A stretch of DNA of 37,130 nucleotides from a virus, in IMG/VR virus record IMGVR_UViG_3300033182_000891, positions 1 through 37,130 of that record. The stretch is one strand, 5' to 3'. Positions 18,291 through 25,004 of the stretch are shown piece by piece (position 1 is the first letter of the stretch; each line of letters starts with the position of its first letter). The notes beneath the pieces were generated by a model. That model had not been told where the DNA came from. It worked only from the letters and a program-made list of their open reading frames with translations, and did no database searches. Made by a program: the position numbers and the translations under genes.

Positions 18291-19067
18291 ATGATATGTC
18301 ATCTTTATAAAATAACAAATAAATTAACAAATGAATTTTATATTGGTAAAAGAAAAGGTGACACTCAAAATAATTATTGGGGAAGTGGTTTAAGAATTAA
18401 AAGACAAATACAAAAGTATGGGCGAGAAAATTTTACTTACGATATATTAAGAGTTAATGAAGAAGATATAATTTTTAAATTAGAAAAAAGATTAGTTACT
18501 GAAAATTATATAAAAAGTAATGAAAAGTGTTTGAATTTAGCTCCAGGTGGTAAAGGCGGTTCAGGCTTGATGAATAAAGATTATATGAGAGGTGAAAATA
18601 ATCCTTCAAAAAGACCTGAAGTAAGAAAAAAATTAAAAAAATTGATGAGTGAAAATCACCCTATGGTCATTTTATCTAAAACAAAAAATGGAATGTTAGG
18701 TAAAAAACATACTAATAAAACAAAAGAAAAAATTAGTAATATTGTGAAAAAATTATATCAAAATGGTTATGTAAATCCTAAAAAAGGTAAAACAATGACT
18801 TTTGAACAAAAAAAGAATATGTTTGGTCCTAGACCTAATATTTCAGGTAAAAACAACCCTTTTTTTGGCAAAACACATTCAGAAAAAGTCATAAATAGTA
18901 TAAGAGAAGGTGTATCAAGAGAATATTCTTTTGTTTCACCACAAAACAAAGTTTTTAAAGGGAGAAACCTAGTTCAATTCTGTAAAGATATGAATTTAGC
19001 TTATTTCAGTATGCACTTAGTAAAAAAAGGAAAACAAGAAAACTATAAAGGTTGGAGGGCTGCATAA
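18291..19067 (+). CDS. GIY-YIG homing endonuclease with NUMOD3 repeats
   Basis: 258 residues. The N-terminal GIY-YIG domain (about 3-90) shows HLYKITNK, FYIGKRKG (16-23), NYWGSG..I, IQKYGRENF, the Glu of LVTENYI near 71 as likely catalytic acid, and LNLAPGGKGGSG. NUMOD3 DNA-binding repeats follow at about 100-120 (GENNPSKRPEVRKK), 133-155 (NGMLGKKHTNKTKEKIS) and 186-206 (GKNNPFFGKTHSEKV). The C-terminus (VFKGRNLVQFCKDMNL, 221-236) resembles a NUMOD1/IENR1 helix-turn-helix. It is free-standing, A-rich and Lys-rich unlike its neighbours, and lies between copy E and a fibre-like gene, with its stop overlapping the next start as TAATG. A mobile selfish gene; target site unknown. Confidence 0.9.
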   Translation: MICHLYKITNKLTNEFYIGKRKGDTQNNYWGSGLRIKRQIQKYGRENFTYDILRVNEEDIIFKLEKRLVTENYIKSNEKCLNLAPGGKGGSGLMNKDYMRGENNPSKRPEVRKKLKKLMSENHPMVILSKTKNGMLGKKHTNKTKEKISNIVKKLYQNGYVNPKKGKTMTFEQKKNMFGPRPNISGKNNPFFGKTHSEKVINSIREGVSREYSFVSPQNKVFKGRNLVQFCKDMNLAYFSMHLVKKGKQENYKGWRAA

Positions 19068-19732
19068 TGGCATATATCGGCCGGTCACCATTATACGGAA
19101 AGTTTGAAAGACAGTCACTTACAGCTGACGGTTCTACAACAACTTTTACATTAAACTATACAATTGGTTCAGCAGCTGCAATTTTAGTAAATGTTGCTGG
19201 TGTTGTTCAAGAGCCAGGTGTTGCTTATACACTAGGTTCAGGTGGAACACAAATTATATTTACAGCGGCTCCGGCTTCTACTGATAATGTTTACCTTACT
19301 TTCTTAGGTGTACAAACAGATGTTGCAGTAATTGATTCGGGTTCAATTACAAATCAAACAGAATTATCAGAATCATCAAATGGTGATTTACTTTTAATTT
19401 ATGATACATCTGCTGGCGACTTAAAGAAAATTCAAACACAAAATTTAGTATCACCATCTAATCAAGTTTTAGATGATGACGAAGACACAAAAATTCAAGT
19501 TGAAGAAAGTGCAGACGAAGATACAATTAGAATTGATACAGGTGGAGTAGAAAGACTTACTATTGGTTCTACAGGTAAAATGGCACTTACAACTAACGGC
19601 GGTGGTTTTATTCACAATGCTACTGTCGCAAACGATTTCACTTTAACAAGTGAAAATATGTTATTGGCTGGTCCAGTTTCAATAACAGGCACGGTTACAG
19701 TTGACAGCGGGTCAACTATGGTAATCGTTTAA
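19067..19732 (+). CDS. Modular fibre-like protein, MAYIG family copy 2
   Basis: 221 residues from the ATG at 19067, which overlaps the stop of the endonuclease by one base (TAATG). An upstream in-frame ATG at 19052 would lie inside the endonuclease and lacks the MAYIG start. Residues 1-10 (MAYIGRSPLY) match the protein at 12144; 17-83 are one GDGST-type beta module (LTADGSTTTFTLNY...YLTFLGVQ); 107-122 (GDLLLIYDTSAGDLKK) match its linker. The second half (SADEDTIRIDTGGVERLTIGSTGKM) is a motif common in phage fibre proteins carrying beta-helix-like repeats. Presumed virion protein, probably a paralogous connector. Confidence 0.65.
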   Translation: MAYIGRSPLYGKFERQSLTADGSTTTFTLNYTIGSAAAILVNVAGVVQEPGVAYTLGSGGTQIIFTAAPASTDNVYLTFLGVQTDVAVIDSGSITNQTELSESSNGDLLLIYDTSAGDLKKIQTQNLVSPSNQVLDDDEDTKIQVEESADEDTIRIDTGGVERLTIGSTGKMALTTNGGGFIHNATVANDFTLTSENMLLAGPVSITGTVTVDSGSTMVIV

Positions 19733-19747
19733 TATATAAACTAACTT

Positions 19748-19771
19748 TGGATTGACTTACGAGGCAATCCA
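19748..19771 (+). other. Inverted repeat with overlapping TTGACT
   Basis: TGGATTG (19748-19754) can pair with CAATCCA (19765-19771) around a 10-base loop. There is no T-run, so it is not a standard terminator. A TTGACT at 19752-19757 with TATAGG 17 bases later could be read as a weak promoter, but the latter overlaps the ribosome site of the next gene. The hairpin may protect or separate mRNAs. Confidence 0.35.
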
Positions 19772-19791
19772 TCATATAGGAGAAAACAACA

Positions 19792-20328
19792 ATGGCACAT
19801 TTCGCTAAATTAGGTGTTAACGGCAAAGTTCTTTCAGTAGAAGTTGTCGCTGACGCAGACTGCCAAGGTGCAGACGGTACTGAATTAGAAGATGTTGGGA
19901 TTCAGTTCTTAACAAGAATTCACGGCTGGCCACTTTGGGCAAAAACTTCTTATAACACAAGAGGTGGAAAATACTATAACGCTGATGGTACAGAAGCTGC
20001 TGACCAATCTAAAGCGTATAGAGGTAACTATGCAGGTATTGGTTATACTTGGGACGAAGATAATGACATCTTTTGGCCAAAACAACCACACGCAAGTTGG
20101 ACTAAAAACACAACTACTGCTTCGTGGGACGCACCAATCACATATCCTTCAGTAACAGATGACGGGGCAGACCCGGTTGTTTGGAACTGGTCAATTACTT
20201 GGAACGAAACTGCTTACCAAGCCGACAACACTAAAGGTTGGAAAGGCACAAAATCAAATGTAGATGGTTCAGCACATTCTGATACAGCTACATACGATTG
20301 GAATGGTTCAGCTTGGGTTGCTGAGTAA
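19792..20328 (+). CDS. Conserved marine phage protein (MAHFAKLG family), fibre-associated
   Basis: 178 residues beginning MAHFAKLGVNGKVLSVEVV, with SYNTRGGKYYN near residue 54, KAYRGNYAGIGYTWDEDNDIFWPKQPHASW (about 74-103) and a Trp-rich end. This combination is typical of a family widespread in marine T4-like phages and often located among tail fibre genes; its function is unknown to me. The abundance of Trp and Tyr in a small soluble protein would fit a carbohydrate-binding or fibre-tip role, but that is a guess. It has a strong ribosome site (ATAGGAG) and follows a 59-base gap containing a hairpin. Confidence 0.7.
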   Translation: MAHFAKLGVNGKVLSVEVVADADCQGADGTELEDVGIQFLTRIHGWPLWAKTSYNTRGGKYYNADGTEAADQSKAYRGNYAGIGYTWDEDNDIFWPKQPHASWTKNTTTASWDAPITYPSVTDDGADPVVWNWSITWNETAYQADNTKGWKGTKSNVDGSAHSDTATYDWNGSAWVAE

Positions 20329-20360
20329 TCTAAATTATTAAATTAAATTGAGGTGATATT

Positions 20361-20918
20361 ATGCTTGAAAAAAAGCAATTGCATGAGTTATTTGTTATTA
20401 CTGGTAAGTTAGATAATGTATCAAGTGTTGATATTAATATGCTTAAAAACCATGTTTTATCAAACTGGTCATTAAATAACAGAGTTAGTGATAACGATTT
20501 TAAATACGAACACGATTATAGTAAAGTTCCATATCACCAACACATTCAATGGCTACAGGACTATGTGCGAGACCACTATCGTTTAGAATATGGTCAAACA
20601 CTAGTTCCTGTACCAAAAAATAGTGTTGCAGGAATTGTACAAACAACTGGTGAAAAAATTAATACACATAATCATTTAGACGCATTTGATTTACATGGTT
20701 CTCCAGATGTTTCATGCCTATATTGTGTAAGTTCAGGTGAAAAAGAAACTTCGGTTACTTTTGACTACAATGACGGTAGAAGAAAAGGCTGGAGTTGGAG
20801 AGTGCCAATGAAGACTGGACAGTACATATTGTTTAGTTCAGAAATGAACCATTATATTGGTAAAAATGAGAATAAAGATTTTCTTATTAATTTATCATTT
20901 AGGTATCATTTAATTTAG
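20361..20918 (+). CDS. Predicted 2OG-Fe(II) oxygenase-like protein
   Basis: 185 residues. The middle shows KINTHNHLDAFDLHG with H105-x-D107 as a candidate iron-binding pair, then a strand SCLYCVSSG, and a distal H164 in EMNHYIGKN with R181 near the end as possible 2OG-binding residue. Layout and length fit the double-stranded beta-helix fold of phage 2OG-Fe(II) dioxygenases (TIGR02466-like). The match is weaker than for the three enzymes at 34693-36770, and a non-catalytic cupin is possible. Expected activity would be hydroxylation using 2-oxoglutarate and O2. It stands 34 bases before the glycine-rich copy F. The ribosome site is GAGGTGAT. Confidence 0.55.
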   Translation: MLEKKQLHELFVITGKLDNVSSVDINMLKNHVLSNWSLNNRVSDNDFKYEHDYSKVPYHQHIQWLQDYVRDHYRLEYGQTLVPVPKNSVAGIVQTTGEKINTHNHLDAFDLHGSPDVSCLYCVSSGEKETSVTFDYNDGRRKGWSWRVPMKTGQYILFSSEMNHYIGKNENKDFLINLSFRYHLI

Positions 20919-20920
20919 GA

Positions 20921-20928
20921 CATAAATA
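20921..20928 (+). promoter_or_regulatory. Late promoter word (CATAAATA)
   Basis: NATAAATA word two bases after the stop at 20918 and 24 bases before the ATG at 20953. Spacing is like that of the exact TATAAATA sites in the window. Confidence 0.55.
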
Positions 20929-20952
20929 TATGGTAGAGGATAAAAAACAAGT

Positions 20953-22410
20953 ATGGCACTTACAAAATTACCAAAGGCAGGTTTAGCAACTGGCTCAGTT
21001 TCTACGAGTCAGATAGAAGACGGTACTATTCAAAACCAAGAGTTTGAAGATGGTACACTTACTAGTGCTAAATTGGCCGACTCTACCATAGCCAACGCAA
21101 AACTTTCAAATTCTTCATTTACACTTAACGGAAATTCAATATCACTAGGTGCTTCAGGCACTTTTGTTGATGGTGATTTAGTTGAGTGGCAAACAGTAAA
21201 AACGGCAGACTTTACGGCCGTTGCAGGTCAAGGTTATTTTGTTGACACAACTTCAACAGCAATCACAGTTACATTACCAGCAAGTGCCTCTTTAGGCGAC
21301 ACTATTGCAGTTAAAGATTATGCTGGTACTTTTGGCACAAATAATTGTACATTTGCAAGAAATGGCCATAATATTCAAGGTGCGGCTAATAATTCAATTT
21401 TACAAACAAATCGTGCTTCTGTTGTTTTAGTTTATGCTGACTCAACAAAAGGTTGGTTATACACAGACGAACATAATGTGGCCGATTTACAAGTTGCTAA
21501 TTTTACTCAAGCTACTGGTGGTACAGTCACAACTTCAGGTGATTATAAAATTCATTCATTTACATCATCAGGATGTTTTGCAGTATCAGTTTTAGGTAAT
21601 AATCCTTCAAATCCATCAGGAGGTCCTAATACAGTTTCATATCTAGTTGTCGCTGGTGGTGGAGGCGGTTCAAAAGATTCAGGTGGCGGAGGTGGTGCCG
21701 GAGGCTTTAGAGAAGGCCGAGATATTGCTCCATCTTATACAGCTTCACCAAAAAATTCTGGTTCTGGTTTAACTATTTCAGCAACAACTTATCCAGTAAC
21801 AGTAGGTGCTGGCGGCGCAGACCAAACTGCTCCAAATGCAAGTGCAAAAGGAAATCCTGGTTCAAATTCAATCTTTTCAACTATTACATCTGCCGGCGGT
21901 GGCGGAGGTGGCTCAGGAGGTGGCGTTGATTGTGCCACAAAACAAAGAGGTGAAAATGGTGGTTCTGGTGGTGGAGGCGGCTCTGGTCCTTCAACAACAG
22001 GTACAGGCGGAAGTGGAAATACACCACCTGTAAGTCCATCACAAGGTAATAATGGTGGAACTTCAGGCACAGGAACAGGAAACGCAGGCGCTGGAGGTGG
22101 AGGCGCTAATGCAACAGGTAGTAATGGTTCAAGCCCTCCTAGAACAGGCGGCGCTGGTGGTAACGGAATAGCAACATCTATAACAGGTTCATCTGTCACA
22201 AGAGCTGGCGGTGGCGGTGGAGGCGGCTACGAAGGTGGTGGCGGTTCAGGTGGCTCAGGCGGTGGCGGAACCGGAGGTTCAGATTCAGATACATCTACAT
22301 CTGGAAGTGCAAATACTGGCGGTGGAGGAGGTGGCGGTAATGGTACTTCTCCTAACAATGGTAAAGCAGGTGGCTCAGGCGTTGTTATTATTAGATATAA
22401 GTATCAATAA
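20953..22410 (+). CDS. Glycine-rich adhesin-like tail fibre protein, copy F
   Basis: 485 residues. The long N-terminus (MALTKLPKAGLATGSV, then DGTIQNQ, DGTLTSAKLADSTIANAKL) is shared in type with copy G. The beta domain is the ADFTAVAG variant (EWQTVKTADF, 78-87) with DYAGTFGTNNCTFARNG. TQATGGTVTTSGDYKIHSF and SSGCFAVS follow. The glycine region starts at VSYLVVAGGGG (228). NTPPVSP is at 356-362. It ends GGSGVVIIRYKYQ. The stretch TKGWLYT plus NVADL is nearly identical to copy G just downstream, suggesting a tandem duplication. It has its own late promoter and is preceded by an oxygenase-like gene. Confidence 0.75.
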   Translation: MALTKLPKAGLATGSVSTSQIEDGTIQNQEFEDGTLTSAKLADSTIANAKLSNSSFTLNGNSISLGASGTFVDGDLVEWQTVKTADFTAVAGQGYFVDTTSTAITVTLPASASLGDTIAVKDYAGTFGTNNCTFARNGHNIQGAANNSILQTNRASVVLVYADSTKGWLYTDEHNVADLQVANFTQATGGTVTTSGDYKIHSFTSSGCFAVSVLGNNPSNPSGGPNTVSYLVVAGGGGGSKDSGGGGGAGGFREGRDIAPSYTASPKNSGSGLTISATTYPVTVGAGGADQTAPNASAKGNPGSNSIFSTITSAGGGGGGSGGGVDCATKQRGENGGSGGGGGSGPSTTGTGGSGNTPPVSPSQGNNGGTSGTGTGNAGAGGGGANATGSNGSSPPRTGGAGGNGIATSITGSSVTRAGGGGGGGYEGGGGSGGSGGGGTGGSDSDTSTSGSANTGGGGGGGNGTSPNNGKAGGSGVVIIRYKYQ

Positions 22411-22414
22411 GTTT

Positions 22415-22422
22415 TATAAATA
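22415..22422 (+). promoter_or_regulatory. T4-type late promoter (TATAAATA)
   Basis: Exact TATAAATA in the 28-base gap between copies F and G, with 16 bases of leader before the ATG at 22439. Confidence 0.65.
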
Positions 22423-22438
22423 GTAAAAAGAGATAAAC

Positions 22439-23887
22439 ATGGCATTAACAAAAGTAACAAAATCAGGTCTTGCAGACGATTCAGTTGACGCTTCTAAATT
22501 AGAAGACGGTACTATTGTTGCGTCTGATATTAATGATGGTACAATTACTAACGCAAAATTAGCCGGTTCTATTGCAAACGCAAAATTAGCAAATTCTTCA
22601 ATTACTGTAAATGGTTCATCTGTTTCATTAGGTGGTTCAATTACAAGTCAACATATTAATTGGCAAGCAGTTGTAACTGCTGATGGTTCTACTAACACAA
22701 CAGCAACATCTGGTTACGGATATTTTATTGACACCACAAATAATACTCATACTATTAATTTACCTGCCTCACCAAGTGCAGGTGATTATGTTGCAATAAA
22801 AGATTATGCAGGTACTTTTGCTACAAATAATTTAACAATTGGCCGTAATAGTTCAAACATTCAAGGTAATGCAAACAATTCATCCATTTCAACTAACAGA
22901 GCAAGTGTTGTATTAGTTTATGTTGATTCAACAAAAGGTTGGTTATATACAAATGAATCAAATGTGGCCGATTTAGGACCAGGATTTGTTGCAGCTACAG
23001 GCGGCACAGTAACAACATCAGGTGATTATAAAGTTCATTCGTTTACATCATCTAGTACATTTGTGGTATCAGACGCAGGTTGTGGTGCTGGTTCAAATAC
23101 AGTTGAATATCTAGTCGTTGCTGGTGGCGGTGCCGGCGGTGGTTCTGGAGGAGGTGCCGGCGGTGGTGCAGGTGGTTATAGAACAAATTATCCTAGTCCT
23201 GCTACAGGAGGTCTTTCAGTTTCAGCACAATCATATCCTATAACAATTGGTGCTGGTGGCTCTCACAATGGTTCGCCTAGTGTTGAACAAGGTGGAGATA
23301 ACGGTAGTAATTCAGTTTTCAGTACAATTACATCTGCTGGAGGCGGGGGTGGTTCTGTTAGACCTGGTGGTTCACCTGGCTCTCCACAAAACGGTTCAAA
23401 TGGTGGTTCTGGTGGAGGAGGTTCTGGTACTGGTACATCAGGTTCAGGAAATACACCACCCGTAAGTCCATCTCAAGGAAATCCTGGTGGAACTAATGAC
23501 GCAAATAATTATCAACACGGTGGCGGCGGCGGAGCGTCCGCAGCCGGCGGAGACGGTGCAGGAACAGGTTGTGGTCCAGGCTCTGGTGGTAATGGCGGTG
23601 CCGGTTCACCAAATTCAATAACAGGTTCAGCAGTCACTTATGCAGGTGGCGGAGGTGCAGGAATTTCTGGTGCAGGACCTCAAGCACCATCATTTACAGT
23701 AGGAACAGGTGGCGCAGGTGGCGGCGGAAATGGCCGATTAAACACTTGTGGTTCTACTCCTTATGCAGACGCTTTAGGCGACGCTAACACAGGTGGCGGC
23801 GGAGGCGGTGGCGGTGACGCCGGTGCAAATGCTACTGGTGCAAATGGTGGTTCAGGAATAGTTGTTATCAGATATAAATTTCAATAG
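22439..23887 (+). CDS. Glycine-rich adhesin-like tail fibre protein, copy G
   Basis: 482 residues. The N-terminus MALTKVTKSGLADDSV is followed by DGTI..NDGTITNAKLAGSIANAKLANSS repeats (to about 54). The beta domain starts INWQAVVTADGST (73-85). AATGGTVTTSGDYKVHSF is followed by SSSTFVVS: this copy, like A, has ST where most copies have GC. The glycine region starts at VEYLVVAGGGA (222) and lacks the YTASPLA segment present in the other copies. NTPPVSP is at 338-344. The end is GGSGIVVIRYKFQ, again like A. A second structural subtype of the family is therefore likely (A plus G). Confidence 0.75.
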   Translation: MALTKVTKSGLADDSVDASKLEDGTIVASDINDGTITNAKLAGSIANAKLANSSITVNGSSVSLGGSITSQHINWQAVVTADGSTNTTATSGYGYFIDTTNNTHTINLPASPSAGDYVAIKDYAGTFATNNLTIGRNSSNIQGNANNSSISTNRASVVLVYVDSTKGWLYTNESNVADLGPGFVAATGGTVTTSGDYKVHSFTSSSTFVVSDAGCGAGSNTVEYLVVAGGGAGGGSGGGAGGGAGGYRTNYPSPATGGLSVSAQSYPITIGAGGSHNGSPSVEQGGDNGSNSVFSTITSAGGGGGSVRPGGSPGSPQNGSNGGSGGGGSGTGTSGSGNTPPVSPSQGNPGGTNDANNYQHGGGGGASAAGGDGAGTGCGPGSGGNGGAGSPNSITGSAVTYAGGGGAGISGAGPQAPSFTVGTGGAGGGGNGRLNTCGSTPYADALGDANTGGGGGGGGDAGANATGANGGSGIVVIRYKFQ

Positions 23888-23895
23888 GAGTGATT

Positions 23896-24105
23896 ATGAA
23901 CATATTTAAAAAAATTAAAAATTTTATTTTTCCAAAACCTTTAGTTTTAACAAAAGAAGTTAAAAAGATTGATGTAAAAGGTTTAGAGAAAAAAACAAAA
24001 GCTGAGTTAGAAAAACTTGGCAGAAAAATTGGTATTGAATTAGATAAGAGATTGACCAAAGCAAAACTAATCTCACAACTAAAAAAAGAAAACAAAAAAT
24101 TATAA
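23896..24105 (+). CDS. Small HeH/SAP-like helical protein
   Basis: 69 residues. I chose the ATG at 23896 because AGGAG lies 5 bases upstream; a GTG at 23890 in the same frame would overlap that site. The first 18 residues (MNIFKKIKNFIFPKPLVL) are basic and hydrophobic. Residues about 36-65 (KTKAELEKLGRKIGIELDKR plus LTKAKLISQL) fit the helix-extended-loop-helix (HeH, SAP/LEM-like) pattern known from phage and Rho N-terminal domains, which usually bind nucleic acid or protein. Its job among fibre genes is unknown. Confidence 0.65.
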   Translation: MNIFKKIKNFIFPKPLVLTKEVKKIDVKGLEKKTKAELEKLGRKIGIELDKRLTKAKLISQLKKENKKL

Positions 24106-24123
24106 TTTAACTGAGGTTATATA

Positions 24124-24348
24124 ATGAGTGAAAAACCAAAAAATGTAATAACGATTGATGGTAAAGAATATGATGTTGATACAATGCCACTTGAATTAAG
24201 AAACTATATTGTTGCAAGGCAAGAAATTCAAACATCTAAAATCAGACATGAAATTGAATTGGAAAAAATTGAAGTATTAACAAATTACTACAATGGTAAA
24301 ATACAAGAGGGTGTAAAACAATTCAATGGCAGCGATAGCAAATCTTAG
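24124..24348 (+). CDS. Small hypothetical protein (ITIDGKEYDV type)
   Basis: 74 residues. ITIDGKEYDVDTMPLELRNY (residues 9-28) resembles a family of very small marine phage proteins that start with xTIDGxEYxxxxL (possibly DUF6447). The rest is helical and charged (ARQEIQTSKIRHEIELEKIEV), likely a coiled coil. GAGGTTATATA precedes the ATG. Its last 23 bases overlap the next gene in another frame, suggesting translational coupling. Function unknown. Confidence 0.6.
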   Translation: MSEKPKNVITIDGKEYDVDTMPLELRNYIVARQEIQTSKIRHEIELEKIEVLTNYYNGKIQEGVKQFNGSDSKS

Positions 24349-24661
24349 AATAGACCAAGGCGCTTCTTTTAGTTCAGATGTAACCGTCACCAACTCAGCT
24401 GGTGATGTTGTTGATTTAACAGGTTACACAACAACTGCTAAAATGGCCAAAAGTTATGGCGCTTCTTCAAGTGTTACTATCACATCAGCATTAGCAAGTG
24501 ACCCCACAACTGGTGTCGTAGAATTGACATTAACAGACAGTCAAACAGCAGCTTTAGACGCACCAGCAAGATATGTGTATGATGTTTATATCACACAAAC
24601 CTCTACTAGCACAGTAACCAGAGTAATTGAAGGTGTAATTACTGTCAATCCTAAAGTATAA
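24326..24661 (+). CDS. Small beta-sandwich virion structural protein
   Basis: 111 residues. The pattern LRIDQGASFSSDVTVTN - GDVVDLTGYT - GVVELTLTDSQTAALDAPARY - YDVYIT - TRVIEGVITV is a well-known Ig-like or BppU-N-like fold signature in small phage tail proteins, where it usually forms the base of fibres or the attachment interface. It overlaps the preceding gene by 23 bases. Exact virion location is unknown. Confidence 0.65.
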   Translation: MAAIANLRIDQGASFSSDVTVTNSAGDVVDLTGYTTTAKMAKSYGASSSVTITSALASDPTTGVVELTLTDSQTAALDAPARYVYDVYITQTSTSTVTRVIEGVITVNPKV

Positions 24662-24687
24662 TTGTTTAATCTTTAGAGTCTTTTCGT

Positions 24688-24695
24688 TATAAATA
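24688..24695 (+). promoter_or_regulatory. T4-type late promoter (TATAAATA)
   Basis: Exact TATAAATA in the 58-base gap, 24 bases before the ATG at 24720; the leader contains GAGAGAGGGA as ribosome site. Confidence 0.7.
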
Positions 24696-24719
24696 TTACA
24701 AAAGAGAGAGGGAACCATA

Positions 24720-24992
24720 ATGGTTAAAGCAGTTATTAATCAAACTGGTGGTGTTAGAGCAAATATTAATTCCACAACTTCAGCAGGTCCACAGCAAGTT
24801 TCTGTACAGGTACCTAGTACGAATGTGTCTGTTACAAATGTGAACAGACTTAGAAGTTTAACAGATGTTGATTCGAGTACACTTACCGATGGCGCCTTAC
24901 TTCAATATGATGCACCAAGTGATAAATTTGTAACAAAAACGACCATTGAAACCAATACAGGTACAATTGTATTCAATGGCGGAAACTTTTAG
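24720..24992 (+). CDS. Small fibre-associated protein
   Basis: 90 residues. VKAVINQTGGVRANINSTTS (2-21) and QQVSVQVPSTNVSVTNVNRL are strand-like repeats. LRSLTDVDSSTLTDGALLQYD..SDKFV (about 44-71) is a motif found in many phage fibre proteins (LxDVD...DGxxLxYD). It ends IVFNGGNF. It is first in the late-promoter unit that continues with the large fibre at 25005. Possibly an adaptor or N-terminal fragment that cooperates with that fibre. No enzyme motif. Confidence 0.6.
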   Translation: MVKAVINQTGGVRANINSTTSAGPQQVSVQVPSTNVSVTNVNRLRSLTDVDSSTLTDGALLQYDAPSDKFVTKTTIETNTGTIVFNGGNF

Positions 24993-25004
24993 GAGCTAAG
25001 ATAA

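Noticed and set aside
19748-19780. Sigma70-type promoter before the MAHFAKLG gene
   Set aside because: TTGACT and TATAGG are spaced by 17 bases, but the second box is weak and overlaps the ribosome site, leaving nearly no leader. Kept only as an inverted repeat.
21789-22199. Long minus-strand frame rich in proline opposite copy F (similar ones at 13768-14028 and 17998-18192)
   Set aside because: Gly codons GGN read backwards give Pro (NCC) and few stops, so these are shadows of the polyglycine regions. No ribosome site or family match is seen.
12812-23887. Diversity-generating retroelement acting on the fibres
   Set aside because: Fibre heads like Mtd_N and many paralogues made me look for it, but there is no reverse transcriptase gene and no adenine-biased template/variable repeat pair in the window.
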